Shown here one piece after another: positions 53,088 through 62,530 of a DNA stretch of 64,000 bases. The first letter of the stretch is position 1. Every line of letters starts with the position of its first letter. This DNA comes from Paraktedonobacter carboxidivorans (GTDB lineage: Bacteria; Chloroflexota; Ktedonobacteria; Ktedonobacterales; Ktedonobacteraceae). The DNA lies in the NCBI GenBank assembly GCA_041156125.1, contig JBEVTI010000003.1, positions 1 to 64,000 of the forward strand, given 5' to 3'. The notes under the pieces are model-generated. The model saw nothing but the letters and a program-made list of their open reading frames with translations. It was not told where the DNA came from and searched no databases. Made by a program: the position numbers and the translations under genes.

Positions 53088-55025
53088 TTATTGAGTAGAA
53101 CAATAAAAAAAATCAAAATCTGGTGATACAAATGGTGAAACGCTCTGATTGATAGGTGTGACCACCATCACATCAATTCCTGTTTGTGAAGGGAAAAATG
53201 CGGTTTTATATGTGATATGCTGTGCATCCAGCAATTGCAGAAGGCGTGGATGCATCTGATTGGGTTTGACAAAGACCAGGAAACTCGCGCGCTCGGCGTT
53301 GGCTACGGCGTCTGTGTAAGCGGGAATACGATTAATCGCAATCGCGGGATGAATACGCGTCAGCGGATCTGCCACGATGATGCGGTTGTTGGTCTCAAAC
53401 GAGATCTGATAGCCAAGCAGATTCGTAGCCCACGCATAGCGAATATTTTCCTGTTCCATATACGCGATAATGGGCTGATAATCAGCGGGAGCAATGGTGC
53501 AATACGCGGATTGAAAGGCCAGGTCGGGATTCGTCAGACCGTACGTTGTGGCCTGGCCACCCAGATAAGCTAGAAGCAGTACGCCCAACGTCACCAGCGC
53601 GCCTGCAGAGCGTCTCGCCTGTCCTGGACTGCCCGCTGGAGCCTGGCGAATTGCTGGCGTCAGGCGCTGTCGGCGTTCGACGAGAAACATACCGCTTAAT
53701 GTGAAGGCGGTGGCGAAAAAGAAGGGCAATGCCAGCACCAGCGGCGCGGCATAATGTCCACCAAAGTCCGCATTGCAGGAAACAAGAATAGAGGTAGAGG
53801 CCGAACTTATGCAATAGAGTAGCACTGAACAGGCTCCAAACAAGGCAGGCAGGGCCATCAGCGCGCGCGCCCGCGCCATAAAAGAGGTCGGCCATTGAAA
53901 TGAAGCCAGTAACATACCAACCGCAACCAGCAGACACACCACGCCGAGCGCGAGCAGGGGCGTATGAATAATGGTCAGTAATTGCCCTTCCAGCGGCGTC
54001 CCACCGCCTATGACGCGTGGCGCGACACATCCCACGTAGCGCGTACTCACCCTGGCAATGGTCTCCAGCCGCTTCAGATTCCAGCCGCCACCCAGACCAA
54101 AGATGTAATGAATATTTTCCCAGTTATTTTGTAATCCCCAGATAATGCCTGGCGTAAAACCAAGCACACACGCTGGTAATGCCCATACACCTGGTAGTAG
54201 CTTCTGTAGGGATCTCGCACAAGCCGCGAACAGTGCTGTACCTGTTTTGATATATTTCGTTATTTCGATAAAGCGATCGCAAATTATCCAGAGTGCTGCT
54301 GCCAGAATGGCGACCGAAATAAGCGGATAGATCCACATGCCAAATCCGACCACCAAGCCAACGAGCGCCCAGCGCCACGAGAGTTCGCGCCAGGAGGCAT
54401 CTTCGTGCCAGCGTTGTGTCAGACGATAAACTACGATGAGTAGCAGGAGCATGATCACAAACGATTCAATCCAGCCGCCGCCGGTGCGCATTTCGATAAT
54501 TCCGTCATACAACGGCGGCAGAGCCGCGCCTAAAGCAGCAATGGTCGCGAACCATTGGCGGGCGTAGCGCGGGAGGCGCGCGGCCTGTGCCAGCAGATCA
54601 GCCAGCCACCAGGTCGCGCCGACCAGCAGCAAGCCAAAGGCGGCGGCTTCGACGCGTAGAACTGCTACAGAGGAACCAAAGAGAGCAAATAGACCAGCAG
54701 CGATATAGGCTTCCAGACTGCCAAAATAAGGGATACCATAAAAATAAATGGGGCGCTCACCTTGCAAAATATGCTCGGCCTGAATACCGAGTAAGGCTTC
54801 GTCTCCATCCATGGTGCCGTGTGTACGTATGGTCAGCCAGATACGTATGGCCAGCGCCAGCGCCAGGCAGAGCCAGAGCGGAGAAATGCGCGCATACCAG
54901 TGTTCGTCAGGCTTCTCCTCAACAGGTATCCACGGGCTTGCCCGGGTCCACTTTTGTCCGGCATCGTTCATGTTGTTTTTGTTTCCCGCTGAAGCAATCG
55001 CTTCAGACTGTTTATGGGTGCTCAT
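53088..55025 (-). CDS. GT-C type membrane glycosyltransferase (GT39-like)
   Basis: A 645-residue integral membrane protein with 10-13 hydrophobic helices, preceded by a ~50-residue polar N-terminus. Between the first and second helix is TMDGDEALLG, the acidic Asp/Glu motif of dolichyl-phosphate-mannose-type (GT-C) glycosyltransferases, followed by GIPYFGSLEAYIAAGLF. Such enzymes transfer sugars from lipid carriers outside the membrane; the C-terminal soluble ~120 residues (AYMEQENIRYAWATNL) may sit outside. Ribosome binding site GGTGGAGAG supports the ATG at 55025; another ATG lies three codons upstream. Acceptor unknown. Confidence 0.75.
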   Translation of the reverse strand: MSTHKQSEAIASAGNKNNMNDAGQKWTRASPWIPVEEKPDEHWYARISPLWLCLALALAIRIWLTIRTHGTMDGDEALLGIQAEHILQGERPIYFYGIPYFGSLEAYIAAGLFALFGSSVAVLRVEAAAFGLLLVGATWWLADLLAQAARLPRYARQWFATIAALGAALPPLYDGIIEMRTGGGWIESFVIMLLLLIVVYRLTQRWHEDASWRELSWRWALVGLVVGFGMWIYPLISVAILAAALWIICDRFIEITKYIKTGTALFAACARSLQKLLPGVWALPACVLGFTPGIIWGLQNNWENIHYIFGLGGGWNLKRLETIARVSTRYVGCVAPRVIGGGTPLEGQLLTIIHTPLLALGVVCLLVAVGMLLASFQWPTSFMARARALMALPALFGACSVLLYCISSASTSILVSCNADFGGHYAAPLVLALPFFFATAFTLSGMFLVERRQRLTPAIRQAPAGSPGQARRSAGALVTLGVLLLAYLGGQATTYGLTNPDLAFQSAYCTIAPADYQPIIAYMEQENIRYAWATNLLGYQISFETNNRIIVADPLTRIHPAIAINRIPAYTDAVANAERASFLVFVKPNQMHPRLLQLLDAQHITYKTAFFPSQTGIDVMVVTPINQSVSPFVSPDFDFFYCSTQ

Positions 55026-55425
55026 GCTCTCCACCTTCTCTCCTCTAAATTTGTCTGCCAGTCAGGCGCGTATGCGAGCGAAGAGTCTGCTCACTATTGG
55101 CTAACCTCAGCTCGTGAATTTCGCTTGCCTTCTTCATTCTCCCTTAACGGATAGATAAATTGACCGGTAAAAATACCTAGCAAAAATAGGGGATGACCTG
55201 GGGTCCGCAGGGAAAGTAGCTATGTTCAGGCACGTATAAATGAGACTCTTGCTCGTCCTCTCAGAAAAGAAGCGAGATGTGGAGAGGGGGCGCCTTGCGG
55301 TGAGAGGGTGGCAGACTGTTATCATCCTTTCACTGCGCGGCAAAAATGTTCTCCGCGAGGCAATAGCACGGATGTCGAAGAGTCCCTTTGTAGGTTGCCA
55401 GGCTCGATATAAGCCGTCTGCTGGA

Positions 55426-57363
55426 CTAATCTGGCTCCGTGTTAAGGTTGGTTGGTGCGACATGGATCGTCTGCTCATGCTCGTAGATGACCATACCGGG
55501 GCCGCCGTTTTTCATATGGCGTACGTGACGCTGGAGGGTGTAGTCAACCAGCACGCTGGTGCTGCCGCGCGCCTGGCTATAATACGCGGCCAGTGCAGCG
55601 GCCTGGATAAGCGTCGCGTGAGGAACTTCGCGACCTCCAGCTTTTACAATCACATGCGCGCCTGGTACACCGCGTGCGTGCAGCCAGAGATCGCCACCGC
55701 TGGCCTGGTGGAAGGTCACCTCTTCGTTCTGGCGACTGTTTTTGCCGATCAGCAGCGTAAAACCTTCTTTGCTCTGTATATAAAGCGGTACACCGCCACC
55801 AGGCATGGCTGGCTTACCACCTTTGCCCTGCTTGCCTTTGCCTTTGCCCTTTGCCTGCTTTTGTGCCTTTTTCTCCAGCGGCTTACCGCGCATATAACCA
55901 GCGCTCTGGACTTCAGCTTTAACCAGGATTACTTCGGCGGGATTTTCGGCAAGATCCAGATCGGCCAGAAATTGCGCTATGGTCGCCGACTCGGCATGGT
56001 TTTGCTCGATTTGCTCAGGCAGGAGCGCCAGTGCGCGGCGTAGCTTGTGGTATTTGTTGAAAAGCCGATTGGCATTGCCCACGGCATCAAAGCGTGGATC
56101 AAGTGCTATCTGGAGGGTTGCCGGCTCGCCGGCGCCCGCGTAGAAGTTCTCCAACTCAGCTGTGCTCTGGCCCTGAACAATCTCATTCTGCTGAGCCAGC
56201 AGTAACTCACCCTGGATGCGATAGCGATTGGCCTCCTGGCTTGAGGTCATCTCCACGCGCAGTATCTCCGCTTTGCGCTTGCAGCGTTCGCGTTGAGTCT
56301 GGAGAATCTTTTTAAGGGGTGCGCGCACATTGCCCATGGCGTCGCGCCACTCCGCGCCCGCGTAGTATTCATCCACCAGTACATTTAACGAGGGCGACAG
56401 GCGTGTTCGCAGATCAGGCTGCTCGCTGTACTGTTCAAGCATATAGGCCGCGAAAGCCACAGGCGTGGGTGTTGCGTCGGACGCAGAAACGCGCTCAAGC
56501 AGTTGCGGACGCCATTGATGTGTATCGTAAAGTTTAGTTAACTCGCGTGTATTCCAGGCCAGTTCTTCCCAGATCTCCGCGCTGTGCGCCGCGTCCACTG
56601 GCGCCTCGGCGTTGCCCAGCGTGCGGTAGACTACTTCGCGCGCGACAAGCGGACTGCAGCCAAGCAAGTTACGTGTCAGCAGTTGCCAGAGCTTCGCGGG
56701 CGCGGGTGAGCGACTCTGCTTGCTCTTCCCTGACGCTGGTTCTATGATCTCATTCCCAGGAATAAGCGAGAGTTGGGACGCGCTGACGCTTGTTGGTTCC
56801 AGGCGTGGCAGGGTCTGGTCCGCGAAAGAGCGCTGCTGAGGTGGCGGTGGTGTATAGGGCAAATTGGTCGCGATCACACGGTAGCGGTTGACATCGGCAC
56901 CCACCTGTTTCAGGCAGCCCAGAATCAGCCCCTGCTCATTACAGAGGATAATATTGCTCATCCGACCCATGATCTCCAGAATCAGGCGATAGCGCGTGCG
57001 TTCAGTGCTGCCAGCACTGGCAGGATGGCTGGCTACAAGCACCAGCATGCGTTCCCAGCGCGGTTGCTCAATGGCCTCGATGCGTGTACCCTCCAGGTAT
57101 TTGCGCAGTAGCATCACAAATGGCGGTGGTTCGCTGGCGATTTTCGTCGGCTTGCGCGCTGTAATATGCGCGCGCGCAAGTTGCGGATGCGTCGAGAGAT
57201 TGAGCCAGCGATTCTGGCCTCCCTGACCATCCGTACTCGGCGCGTAACACTGCAAAGCCAGCGCATACTCAGTCGGCTGGATAATCACATCAATGCGCGC
57301 GCGTGCCAGCAGCAAGCGCCATTCATCCGCCAGAGCCGCCAGCGTCATTGCGTCAATATACAT
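55426..57363 (-). CDS. rqcH: Rqc2/NFACT homologue RqcH
   Basis: A 645-residue NFACT protein. The N-terminal NFACT-N domain (about 1-180; VDVIIQPTEYALALQ and RYRLILEIMGRMSNIILCNE) is related to fibronectin-binding protein A/FbpA and to RqcH, followed by coiled-coil helices (about 300-470) and the NFACT-R domain (about 530-640; LLIGKNSRQNEEVTF, DLWLHARGVPGAHVIV). In bacteria RqcH adds alanine tails to nascent chains on stalled 50S subunits in ribosome quality control. The basic Lys/Gly-rich linker (KKAQKQAKGKGKGKQGK) is characteristic. The ATG at 57363 follows GAGAGG. Confidence 0.9.
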   Translation of the reverse strand: MYIDAMTLAALADEWRLLLARARIDVIIQPTEYALALQCYAPSTDGQGGQNRWLNLSTHPQLARAHITARKPTKIASEPPPFVMLLRKYLEGTRIEAIEQPRWERMLVLVASHPASAGSTERTRYRLILEIMGRMSNIILCNEQGLILGCLKQVGADVNRYRVIATNLPYTPPPPQQRSFADQTLPRLEPTSVSASQLSLIPGNEIIEPASGKSKQSRSPAPAKLWQLLTRNLLGCSPLVAREVVYRTLGNAEAPVDAAHSAEIWEELAWNTRELTKLYDTHQWRPQLLERVSASDATPTPVAFAAYMLEQYSEQPDLRTRLSPSLNVLVDEYYAGAEWRDAMGNVRAPLKKILQTQRERCKRKAEILRVEMTSSQEANRYRIQGELLLAQQNEIVQGQSTAELENFYAGAGEPATLQIALDPRFDAVGNANRLFNKYHKLRRALALLPEQIEQNHAESATIAQFLADLDLAENPAEVILVKAEVQSAGYMRGKPLEKKAQKQAKGKGKGKQGKGGKPAMPGGGVPLYIQSKEGFTLLIGKNSRQNEEVTFHQASGGDLWLHARGVPGAHVIVKAGGREVPHATLIQAAALAAYYSQARGSTSVLVDYTLQRHVRHMKNGGPGMVIYEHEQTIHVAPTNLNTEPD

Positions 57364-57603
57364 AGATAAGACCTCTCATTCCCTGTATTTCTTCAGGGCT
57401 GGGGCAAAAAGTTGTTGAGAAACCTGCCAGTCACTACACAGAACAACATCCCTTGTTGTACAATACGACCAATAGTTATCCCCTTCGAGTCTCTCTTATT
57501 CAGAAGGGTGCGGCAAATTGCGTACCAGGATTACCCATAGAGTATATCAAATCGTAGAAAAAAAACCACCTGCTTAGAGCCGGTGCCAGTAGGACAAACA
57601 GGC

Positions 57604-58257
57604 ATGCCAATCGAAATGACATATACAAAATCTCGTCCTGACGAGACGACAACATTGAACTCGCGTAGCCAGGGACTGCTCTTTGTGCTGTCCGCACCCT
57701 CCGGCGCTGGCAAAGATACTGTTATTCAGACCCTACAGGCTCAGGGAGCCGACTTTTTTGTTGTGCCGTCAGTGACTACGCGCGCTCCACGCCTCGGCGA
57801 GAGCGAAGGCAATCCTTATTATTTTGTTGACCAGGCACGTTTTGAGCAGATGGTGGCCGAGCAAGAACTGCTTGAATACGCCTGTGTTCACGGTAACTGG
57901 TATGGGCAGCCTCGTCAGCCTATGCGCGACAATTTGCAAACTGGCCGGGATGTGCTACTCAAAATAGATGTGCAGGGAGCCACGACTGTGCGCAAGTTAA
58001 TACCACAGGCGATCTTTGTTTTTCTGCACCCCGGTTCCAGCGCGGAACTGGCTCAGCGCCTGGAGGCGCGCCAGACTGAAACAGTGGAGCAACTCCAGGT
58101 GCGCCTGAACAATGCTCAGGTCGAACTGGCTCAGCAGCATTGGTACGATTACCTGGTCTTTAATCGCCATGATCGCCTCCAGGAAGCGGTCGATGATCTG
58201 CGAGCGATCATGCGTGCAGAACATTGCCGGGTGACACCTCGTAATATTGTCTTGTAA
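57604..58257 (+). CDS. gmk: guanylate kinase
   Basis: A 217-residue guanylate kinase, which phosphorylates GMP to GDP with ATP. P-loop SAPSGAGKDTV (about 30-40), the GMP-binding TRAPRLGESEGNPYYFVD (about 60-80) and the LKIDVQGATTVR segment are diagnostic. Length fits. Starts at 57583 (GTG), 57604 and 57616 (ATG) are possible; I favour 57604, with AGGACAA upstream. Followed by glpX on the same strand with a ~50 bp gap. Essential for nucleotide supply. Confidence 0.95.
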   Translation: MPIEMTYTKSRPDETTTLNSRSQGLLFVLSAPSGAGKDTVIQTLQAQGADFFVVPSVTTRAPRLGESEGNPYYFVDQARFEQMVAEQELLEYACVHGNWYGQPRQPMRDNLQTGRDVLLKIDVQGATTVRKLIPQAIFVFLHPGSSAELAQRLEARQTETVEQLQVRLNNAQVELAQQHWYDYLVFNRHDRLQEAVDDLRAIMRAEHCRVTPRNIVL

Positions 58258-58307
58258 TATCATGCGTCCGGCGTGAGTGAAGTAGCTTTTCAGGAAAGTG
58301 GTTATGC

Positions 58308-59312
58308 ATGGTTGAAGAAATGCGCTTTGAGCAATCTCGTACAAGGGAACGCAATCTCGGCATGGAATTGGTGCGCGTTACCGAGGCTGCGGCCTTAAGG
58401 GCTGGTCGCTGGATGGGTACGGGTGATAAAACAAAGGTCGATCAAGCGGCGGTGGACGCTATGCGCCAGGCAATCGATGGCGTTGATATGAACGGTGTAG
58501 TGGTTATCGGCGAGGGCGAGAAGGATGAAGCGCCTATGCTTTACATTGGCGAGAAGGTTGGCAATGGAGCTCTGCCAGAGGTCGATGTAGCTGTCGATCC
58601 GGTAGACGGCACGCGCCTGCTGGCCAACGGCTCTCCAGGCGCGATCGCAGTCATCGCCACCGCCGAACGCGGCTCTATGTATTCGGCTCCTCCAGGCGTC
58701 TTCTACATGGAAAAGATCGCCGTTGGTCCCGCAGCCAGGGGTCTGATCGATATCAATGCGCCCGTCGCTGATAATCTGTACAAGATTGCCAGATCTCGGC
58801 AAGCGCGCATTGACGATATTACAGTTGTGATTCTCGACCGTCCACGCCACGTTGAAAGGATCAAGCAGATCCGCGCCACAGGTGCGCGCATTCGCCTGAT
58901 TACCGATGGCGATGTCTTCGCGGCAATGATGGCTGCGATGGAGGACTATACAGGCATCGATGTCTTGCTGGGCACGGGTGGCGCGCCAGAGGCAGTGCTG
59001 GCAGCCGCGGCCCTTAAATGTATCGGCGGCGAAATCCAATGCAAGGTCTGGCCGCGCGACGAACAGGAGCGCGCCCGCATGAAGTCCGATGGTATCGACC
59101 TGGAGCAGATCTTTACTACCGATGATCTGGTCAAAAGCGACGACGTGGCCTTCGCGGCTACTGGTATCACTGATGGCGAACTGCTCAGCGGCGTGCAATA
59201 CTTCGGCTGGGGCGCGCGCACCCATTCGCTGATGATGCGCTCGCACTCAGGCACTCTGCGCTATATCCAGGCCCGCCACAAATGGCAGACCAAGCCTGGT
59301 CTGAATATATAA
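58308..59312 (+). CDS. glpX: class II fructose-1,6-bisphosphatase (GlpX)
   Basis: A 334-residue GlpX-type fructose-1,6-bisphosphatase, of gluconeogenesis or the Calvin-type cycle. Metal and substrate motifs: VVVIGEGEKDEAPMLYIGE (about 64-82), VDVAVDPVDGTRLLANG (about 90-106) and the LITDGDVFAAMMAAME region (about 200-215). Length matches the family (about 320-340). The start ATG follows AGGAAAG at about 10 bases. Downstream of gmk; likely co-transcribed. No phosphofructokinase is in the window. Confidence 0.93.
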   Translation: MVEEMRFEQSRTRERNLGMELVRVTEAAALRAGRWMGTGDKTKVDQAAVDAMRQAIDGVDMNGVVVIGEGEKDEAPMLYIGEKVGNGALPEVDVAVDPVDGTRLLANGSPGAIAVIATAERGSMYSAPPGVFYMEKIAVGPAARGLIDINAPVADNLYKIARSRQARIDDITVVILDRPRHVERIKQIRATGARIRLITDGDVFAAMMAAMEDYTGIDVLLGTGGAPEAVLAAAALKCIGGEIQCKVWPRDEQERARMKSDGIDLEQIFTTDDLVKSDDVAFAATGITDGELLSGVQYFGWGARTHSLMMRSHSGTLRYIQARHKWQTKPGLNI

Positions 59313-59330
59313 AGTGTCACCGCTGCCAGC

Positions 59331-60743
59331 TTATAAGTTCGAGACTTTGCTTTCAGCCTCCAGATCATCGATGAACTGCCGTGCCGTGCGCCCTGAGCGT
59401 CCTGGATGCTGGCGCTCCCAGCGTAAGGCGCGCTGTTGTAGCGTTTCAGTCGGGAGTTCCAGACCCCGTAGACGGGCCAGCGTCTCAACGATATTTAGAT
59501 ACTGCCGCTGATCAGGCGACATAAAGGTCACGCGCAGCCCAAAGCGGTGAGCCAGCGCTTGCTTCTCGTCCATCGTGTCCCGCCAGTTGACGTCTTCGCT
59601 CGGCTGGCCGCGCTCGCTGAAGTTTTCGCGAATAAGGTTCAGGCGATTCGAGGTCGCGCAGATCAGCACATTGGCGGGGCGCGCCTGCGCAGTTCCTTCC
59701 AGCACCACTTTGAGAGCTTTGTAGTTCGTCTCGTGATCTTCAAACGAGAGATCGTCAATGCAGAGCAGATAATGTGGCGCGCGCTTGCCCAGTTGCTCGA
59801 CTACGGAGAGAAGATCGCCGATGTCTTCTTTCTGCACCTCTACCAGGCGCAATCCCTGCTCAACATAGGCATTGACCAGCGCCTTAAGCGTTGAGGATTT
59901 ACCTGTGCCTGGCGGACCATATAAGAGCATATCTTGAGCAGGCAGACCTGCCAGGAAACGAGTAATATTCTGGCGCAGACGCCCCTGCTGACCCTGCTGA
60001 CCAACCAGGCTCAGCAGTTGAACGGCATCTGGATGAGCAATCCCAATTAATTTTTGCTCCAGCGCGTGCCAGCGTAGCGCATAGTAATGGGCCTGGGAAC
60101 CGGTGCCATGCAGAGTCCAGTGCTGCTCCAATGGCTCAATCAACTCGCTCCAATCGGTGCAGGCGAGCATACGCGCACTCAGCACATCGCGCGTGTGAAG
60201 TGCCTGCCCGGTCTTGGCTGGCCGCGCGGCAAGATCATGCCAGGGCAGCCAGGAGTCGCGCAGGGCTGGCAGCGCGGGCGTGACGAGCGTTTTGACACCG
60301 TCTAAGAGCATCGTGCTATCCAATTGAAAAAGCTGCTGGAGGGCATGGAGATCGCGCTGTGCCTGTGCTCGCAGTGTAGGGGAGACGCGCGCGCTACCAA
60401 CACGCTCCACCTGCTCGCTCCAGGGATTACGATCCGCGAGCAGGCGCGCCGCCAGCACAGCTTGCCAGGCATCAGTGAGATCTGGGGTCGTTCCCTCGTT
60501 TACCAGTGCAGCCAGTTCCCTAAAAGCCAGGCTATAGGCGGAGGCAATTGTTGCCGCATCCGGCTGTGGCATCGCCAGCGTATGTAATAATTGTAGGACC
60601 GCCACACTCGCACTATCCCGCGGCACCTCGCGCAAAAGCGTCAGACCATGAATAGCATTGAGGGCATGCTGGATGCGCGCGCGCAGAGCCAGAACAGGCA
60701 AGCCATCCTTATTTTGCTCCTCTTCGTAAACCAGAGATTCCAT
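59331..60743 (-). CDS. DUF815-family AAA+ ATPase
   Basis: A 470-residue AAA-type ATPase of the DUF815 family. A helical N-terminal ~180 residues precede Walker A DMLLYGPPGTGKSSTLKAL (about 270) and Walker B LLCIDDLSFEDHE (about 325); CATSNRLNLIRENFSER and AHRFGLRVTFMSPDQRQY are family-typical sensor/arginine regions. Function is unknown in the family; suggested as a bacterial remodeller. The gene starts right after a perfect 44-base palindrome (60751-60794) that will lie in its leader, leaving no room for a normal ribosome binding site. Confidence 0.82.
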   Translation of the reverse strand: MESLVYEEEQNKDGLPVLALRARIQHALNAIHGLTLLREVPRDSASVAVLQLLHTLAMPQPDAATIASAYSLAFRELAALVNEGTTPDLTDAWQAVLAARLLADRNPWSEQVERVGSARVSPTLRAQAQRDLHALQQLFQLDSTMLLDGVKTLVTPALPALRDSWLPWHDLAARPAKTGQALHTRDVLSARMLACTDWSELIEPLEQHWTLHGTGSQAHYYALRWHALEQKLIGIAHPDAVQLLSLVGQQGQQGRLRQNITRFLAGLPAQDMLLYGPPGTGKSSTLKALVNAYVEQGLRLVEVQKEDIGDLLSVVEQLGKRAPHYLLCIDDLSFEDHETNYKALKVVLEGTAQARPANVLICATSNRLNLIRENFSERGQPSEDVNWRDTMDEKQALAHRFGLRVTFMSPDQRQYLNIVETLARLRGLELPTETLQQRALRWERQHPGRSGRTARQFIDDLEAESKVSNL

Positions 60744-60750
60744 GAACTAC

Positions 60751-60794
60751 GTATGAGTGATCCCTGATTTTGCAAAATCAGGGATCACTCATAC
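60751..60794. repeat. 44-base perfect palindrome in the leader of the DUF815 gene
   Basis: GTATGAGTGATCCCTGATTT...AAATCAGGGATCACTCATAC reads the same on both strands. It shares the core ATGAGTGATNCCTG with the hairpin at 481-528 and ATCAGG with the dispersed repeat. On the minus strand, TATACT with an extended TG lies about 60 bases upstream, so the palindrome would be transcribed. The 60795-61182 gap that follows holds no other gene. Confidence 0.75.
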
Positions 60795-60850
60795 CCTCGC
60801 TTTCTTTGAACTCCACTGAACTACCATCTCTATCGTAGTGATTGTCTAGA

Positions 60851-60859
60851 AGTATAACA
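60851..60859 (-). promoter_or_regulatory. extended -10 promoter of the DUF815 gene
   Basis: Minus strand TGT-TATACT, with a poor -35 (CTGTCA at a 19-base spacing). Transcription would start near 60844, giving a leader of about 100 bases that includes the palindrome at 60751-60794. Confidence 0.4.
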
Positions 60860-61182
60860 CGAGGAAGGGAAAAGGTGACAGTCCCCTATAGGCTTCTCCG
60901 GGGGCGCTTCAGGCCAGTTTAGTATAGGCTATGGGGCGCTGGCTTCGCAGTAAATACTACCGATCAGACTAATCTAGTGTAAAACTCCCTGGAAGTGAAA
61001 CAAATCAATCACTTTATCGCTCTTACATACGACCCTTTATTCTTCCTCTTAGGAAAAGGGGAAATAAGCGCCGTTTTGCTACCACACGGAGTGGAACATA
61101 CTGGCTGGCAGACCAGAAGAAGCTTCTGGTTCCCATGTTGAACTCTGTTCTCTCTGTAGTCCATTTTGTATGAAGGATTGAA

Positions 61183-62343
61183 ATGCATAAACAAAGCCTT
61201 GATCTAGTCTCTGCCCAGCTCAACGAGGGAAGCAGCAGTTCTCAACTTGCTATTGAGAGTACACTGCCACCTGTTTCTGCTCCAGTTAAGCAAATTAACG
61301 ATTATGTAGAGCTTAAAAAGCGTATTAAGCAAGAAGGATTGTTGAATAAGCAGCCTGTTTATTATACATACAAGCTCATTTCTATCATTGGCATGTTAGC
61401 TCTGAGTGTTACCCTGCTTCTGGTGGTTCACAATTTCTGGTTCCAACTTGCAAACGCAGTTCTGATGGCGGTGGCTTCCGCTCAACTCGGTTTTCTGGGC
61501 CATGATGGTGGCCATCGCCAGATTTTTCACTCAACGAGAAAAAATGAGATTCTGACACTGATTACCGGTAATCTGTTTATTGGCATGAGCAATGGCTGGT
61601 GGCTTGATAAACATAACGCGCACCATGCTCACCCTAACGAAATGGATATGGACCCCGATCTTGATATTGGCGTGCTGGCTTTCTCTGACGAAGATGTGCG
61701 CAGCAAAAAAGGTTTCCAGCGCTGGCTTGTTAAACACCAGAAGTACTTCTTCCTTCCTCTGCTTGCTCTGCTTGGCCTTGATCTACAACAGCGCAGCATA
61801 CGCTACCTGCTTACTCATAGGAAAGAGAAATATCATCTGCTCGAAACGGTGCTCTTGATTGCTCACTATATTCTCTACTTTGGCCTCTTATTCTATTGCC
61901 TGAATCCCTGGCAAGTGCTGATCTTTCTTGTGATCCATCAGACGTTGTTTGGTGTATTCCTGGGTTCAGCTTTCGCCCCGAATCACAAAGGGATGCCTGT
62001 ATTAGAGAAGGGTAGCCAGATCGATTTCCTGCGCCGCCAGGTGCTGACATCACGCAATGTGCATGGTGGCTTCCTCAATGATTTCTGGTATGGCGGGCTG
62101 AATTATCAAGTCGAGCACCACCTCTTTCCAAACATGCCCCGTAATAACTTGAGGCAGGCTCAAAAGATTGTCAGCGCTTACTGCCAGGAACGCTCGATTG
62201 CCTATTATGAAACGGGCGCGATCCAGTCATTCCGCGAGATCCTGCAATTTTTGCACGCGGTCAGCGCTCCTCTGCGCGAGAAAAAAGTTCGCACAAAGCG
62301 CACTGGTTTTGGTATCAGAATCTTGCTTGGCAAAATACTCTAA
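61183..62343 (+). CDS. membrane fatty acid desaturase
   Basis: A 386-residue membrane di-iron desaturase. The three histidine boxes are HDGGH (about 107-111), HNAHH (about 144-148) and QVEHH (about 310-314), with several hydrophobic helices in between (about 66-105 and 220-255). The QxxHH third box is typical of acyl-lipid or front-end desaturases rather than the HxxHH stearoyl-type. It introduces a double bond into fatty acids using O2 and ferredoxin or cytochrome b5; no fused cytochrome b5 is present. The start ATG follows AAGGA. A role in membrane fluidity is likely. Isolated gene. Confidence 0.88.
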   Translation: MHKQSLDLVSAQLNEGSSSSQLAIESTLPPVSAPVKQINDYVELKKRIKQEGLLNKQPVYYTYKLISIIGMLALSVTLLLVVHNFWFQLANAVLMAVASAQLGFLGHDGGHRQIFHSTRKNEILTLITGNLFIGMSNGWWLDKHNAHHAHPNEMDMDPDLDIGVLAFSDEDVRSKKGFQRWLVKHQKYFFLPLLALLGLDLQQRSIRYLLTHRKEKYHLLETVLLIAHYILYFGLLFYCLNPWQVLIFLVIHQTLFGVFLGSAFAPNHKGMPVLEKGSQIDFLRRQVLTSRNVHGGFLNDFWYGGLNYQVEHHLFPNMPRNNLRQAQKIVSAYCQERSIAYYETGAIQSFREILQFLHAVSAPLREKKVRTKRTGFGIRILLGKIL

Positions 62344-62495
62344 CCTGATTTTGCAAAATCAGGCCAAAACAGCTTTTGCCTCCCTGCCCCGGAGAAAAGC
62401 AGAGGTTTGGCGGGCGCGCAGCGTCCGCCAAACCTCTGCCAAACAAAAGGGTGGGGAGTACACACGCTCGTAATGCTTCTCGAAACAAGATCGTA
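62344..62495. repeat. dispersed repeat copy A (complete)
   Basis: Starts CCTGATTTTGCAAAATCAGG, then AAAACAGCTTTTGCCTCCC, a GC-rich hairpin at 62399-62439 (arms GCAGAGGTTTGGCGG with one mismatch) and a tail TACACACGCTCGTAATGCTTC shared with copy C at 38932. It immediately follows the desaturase stop codon and may be its terminator. Related copies at 38317 and 38932. Confidence 0.7.
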
Positions 62496-62530
62496 AGACC
62501 TGGAAAACGAGACAAGAAAGCGCTACATAT

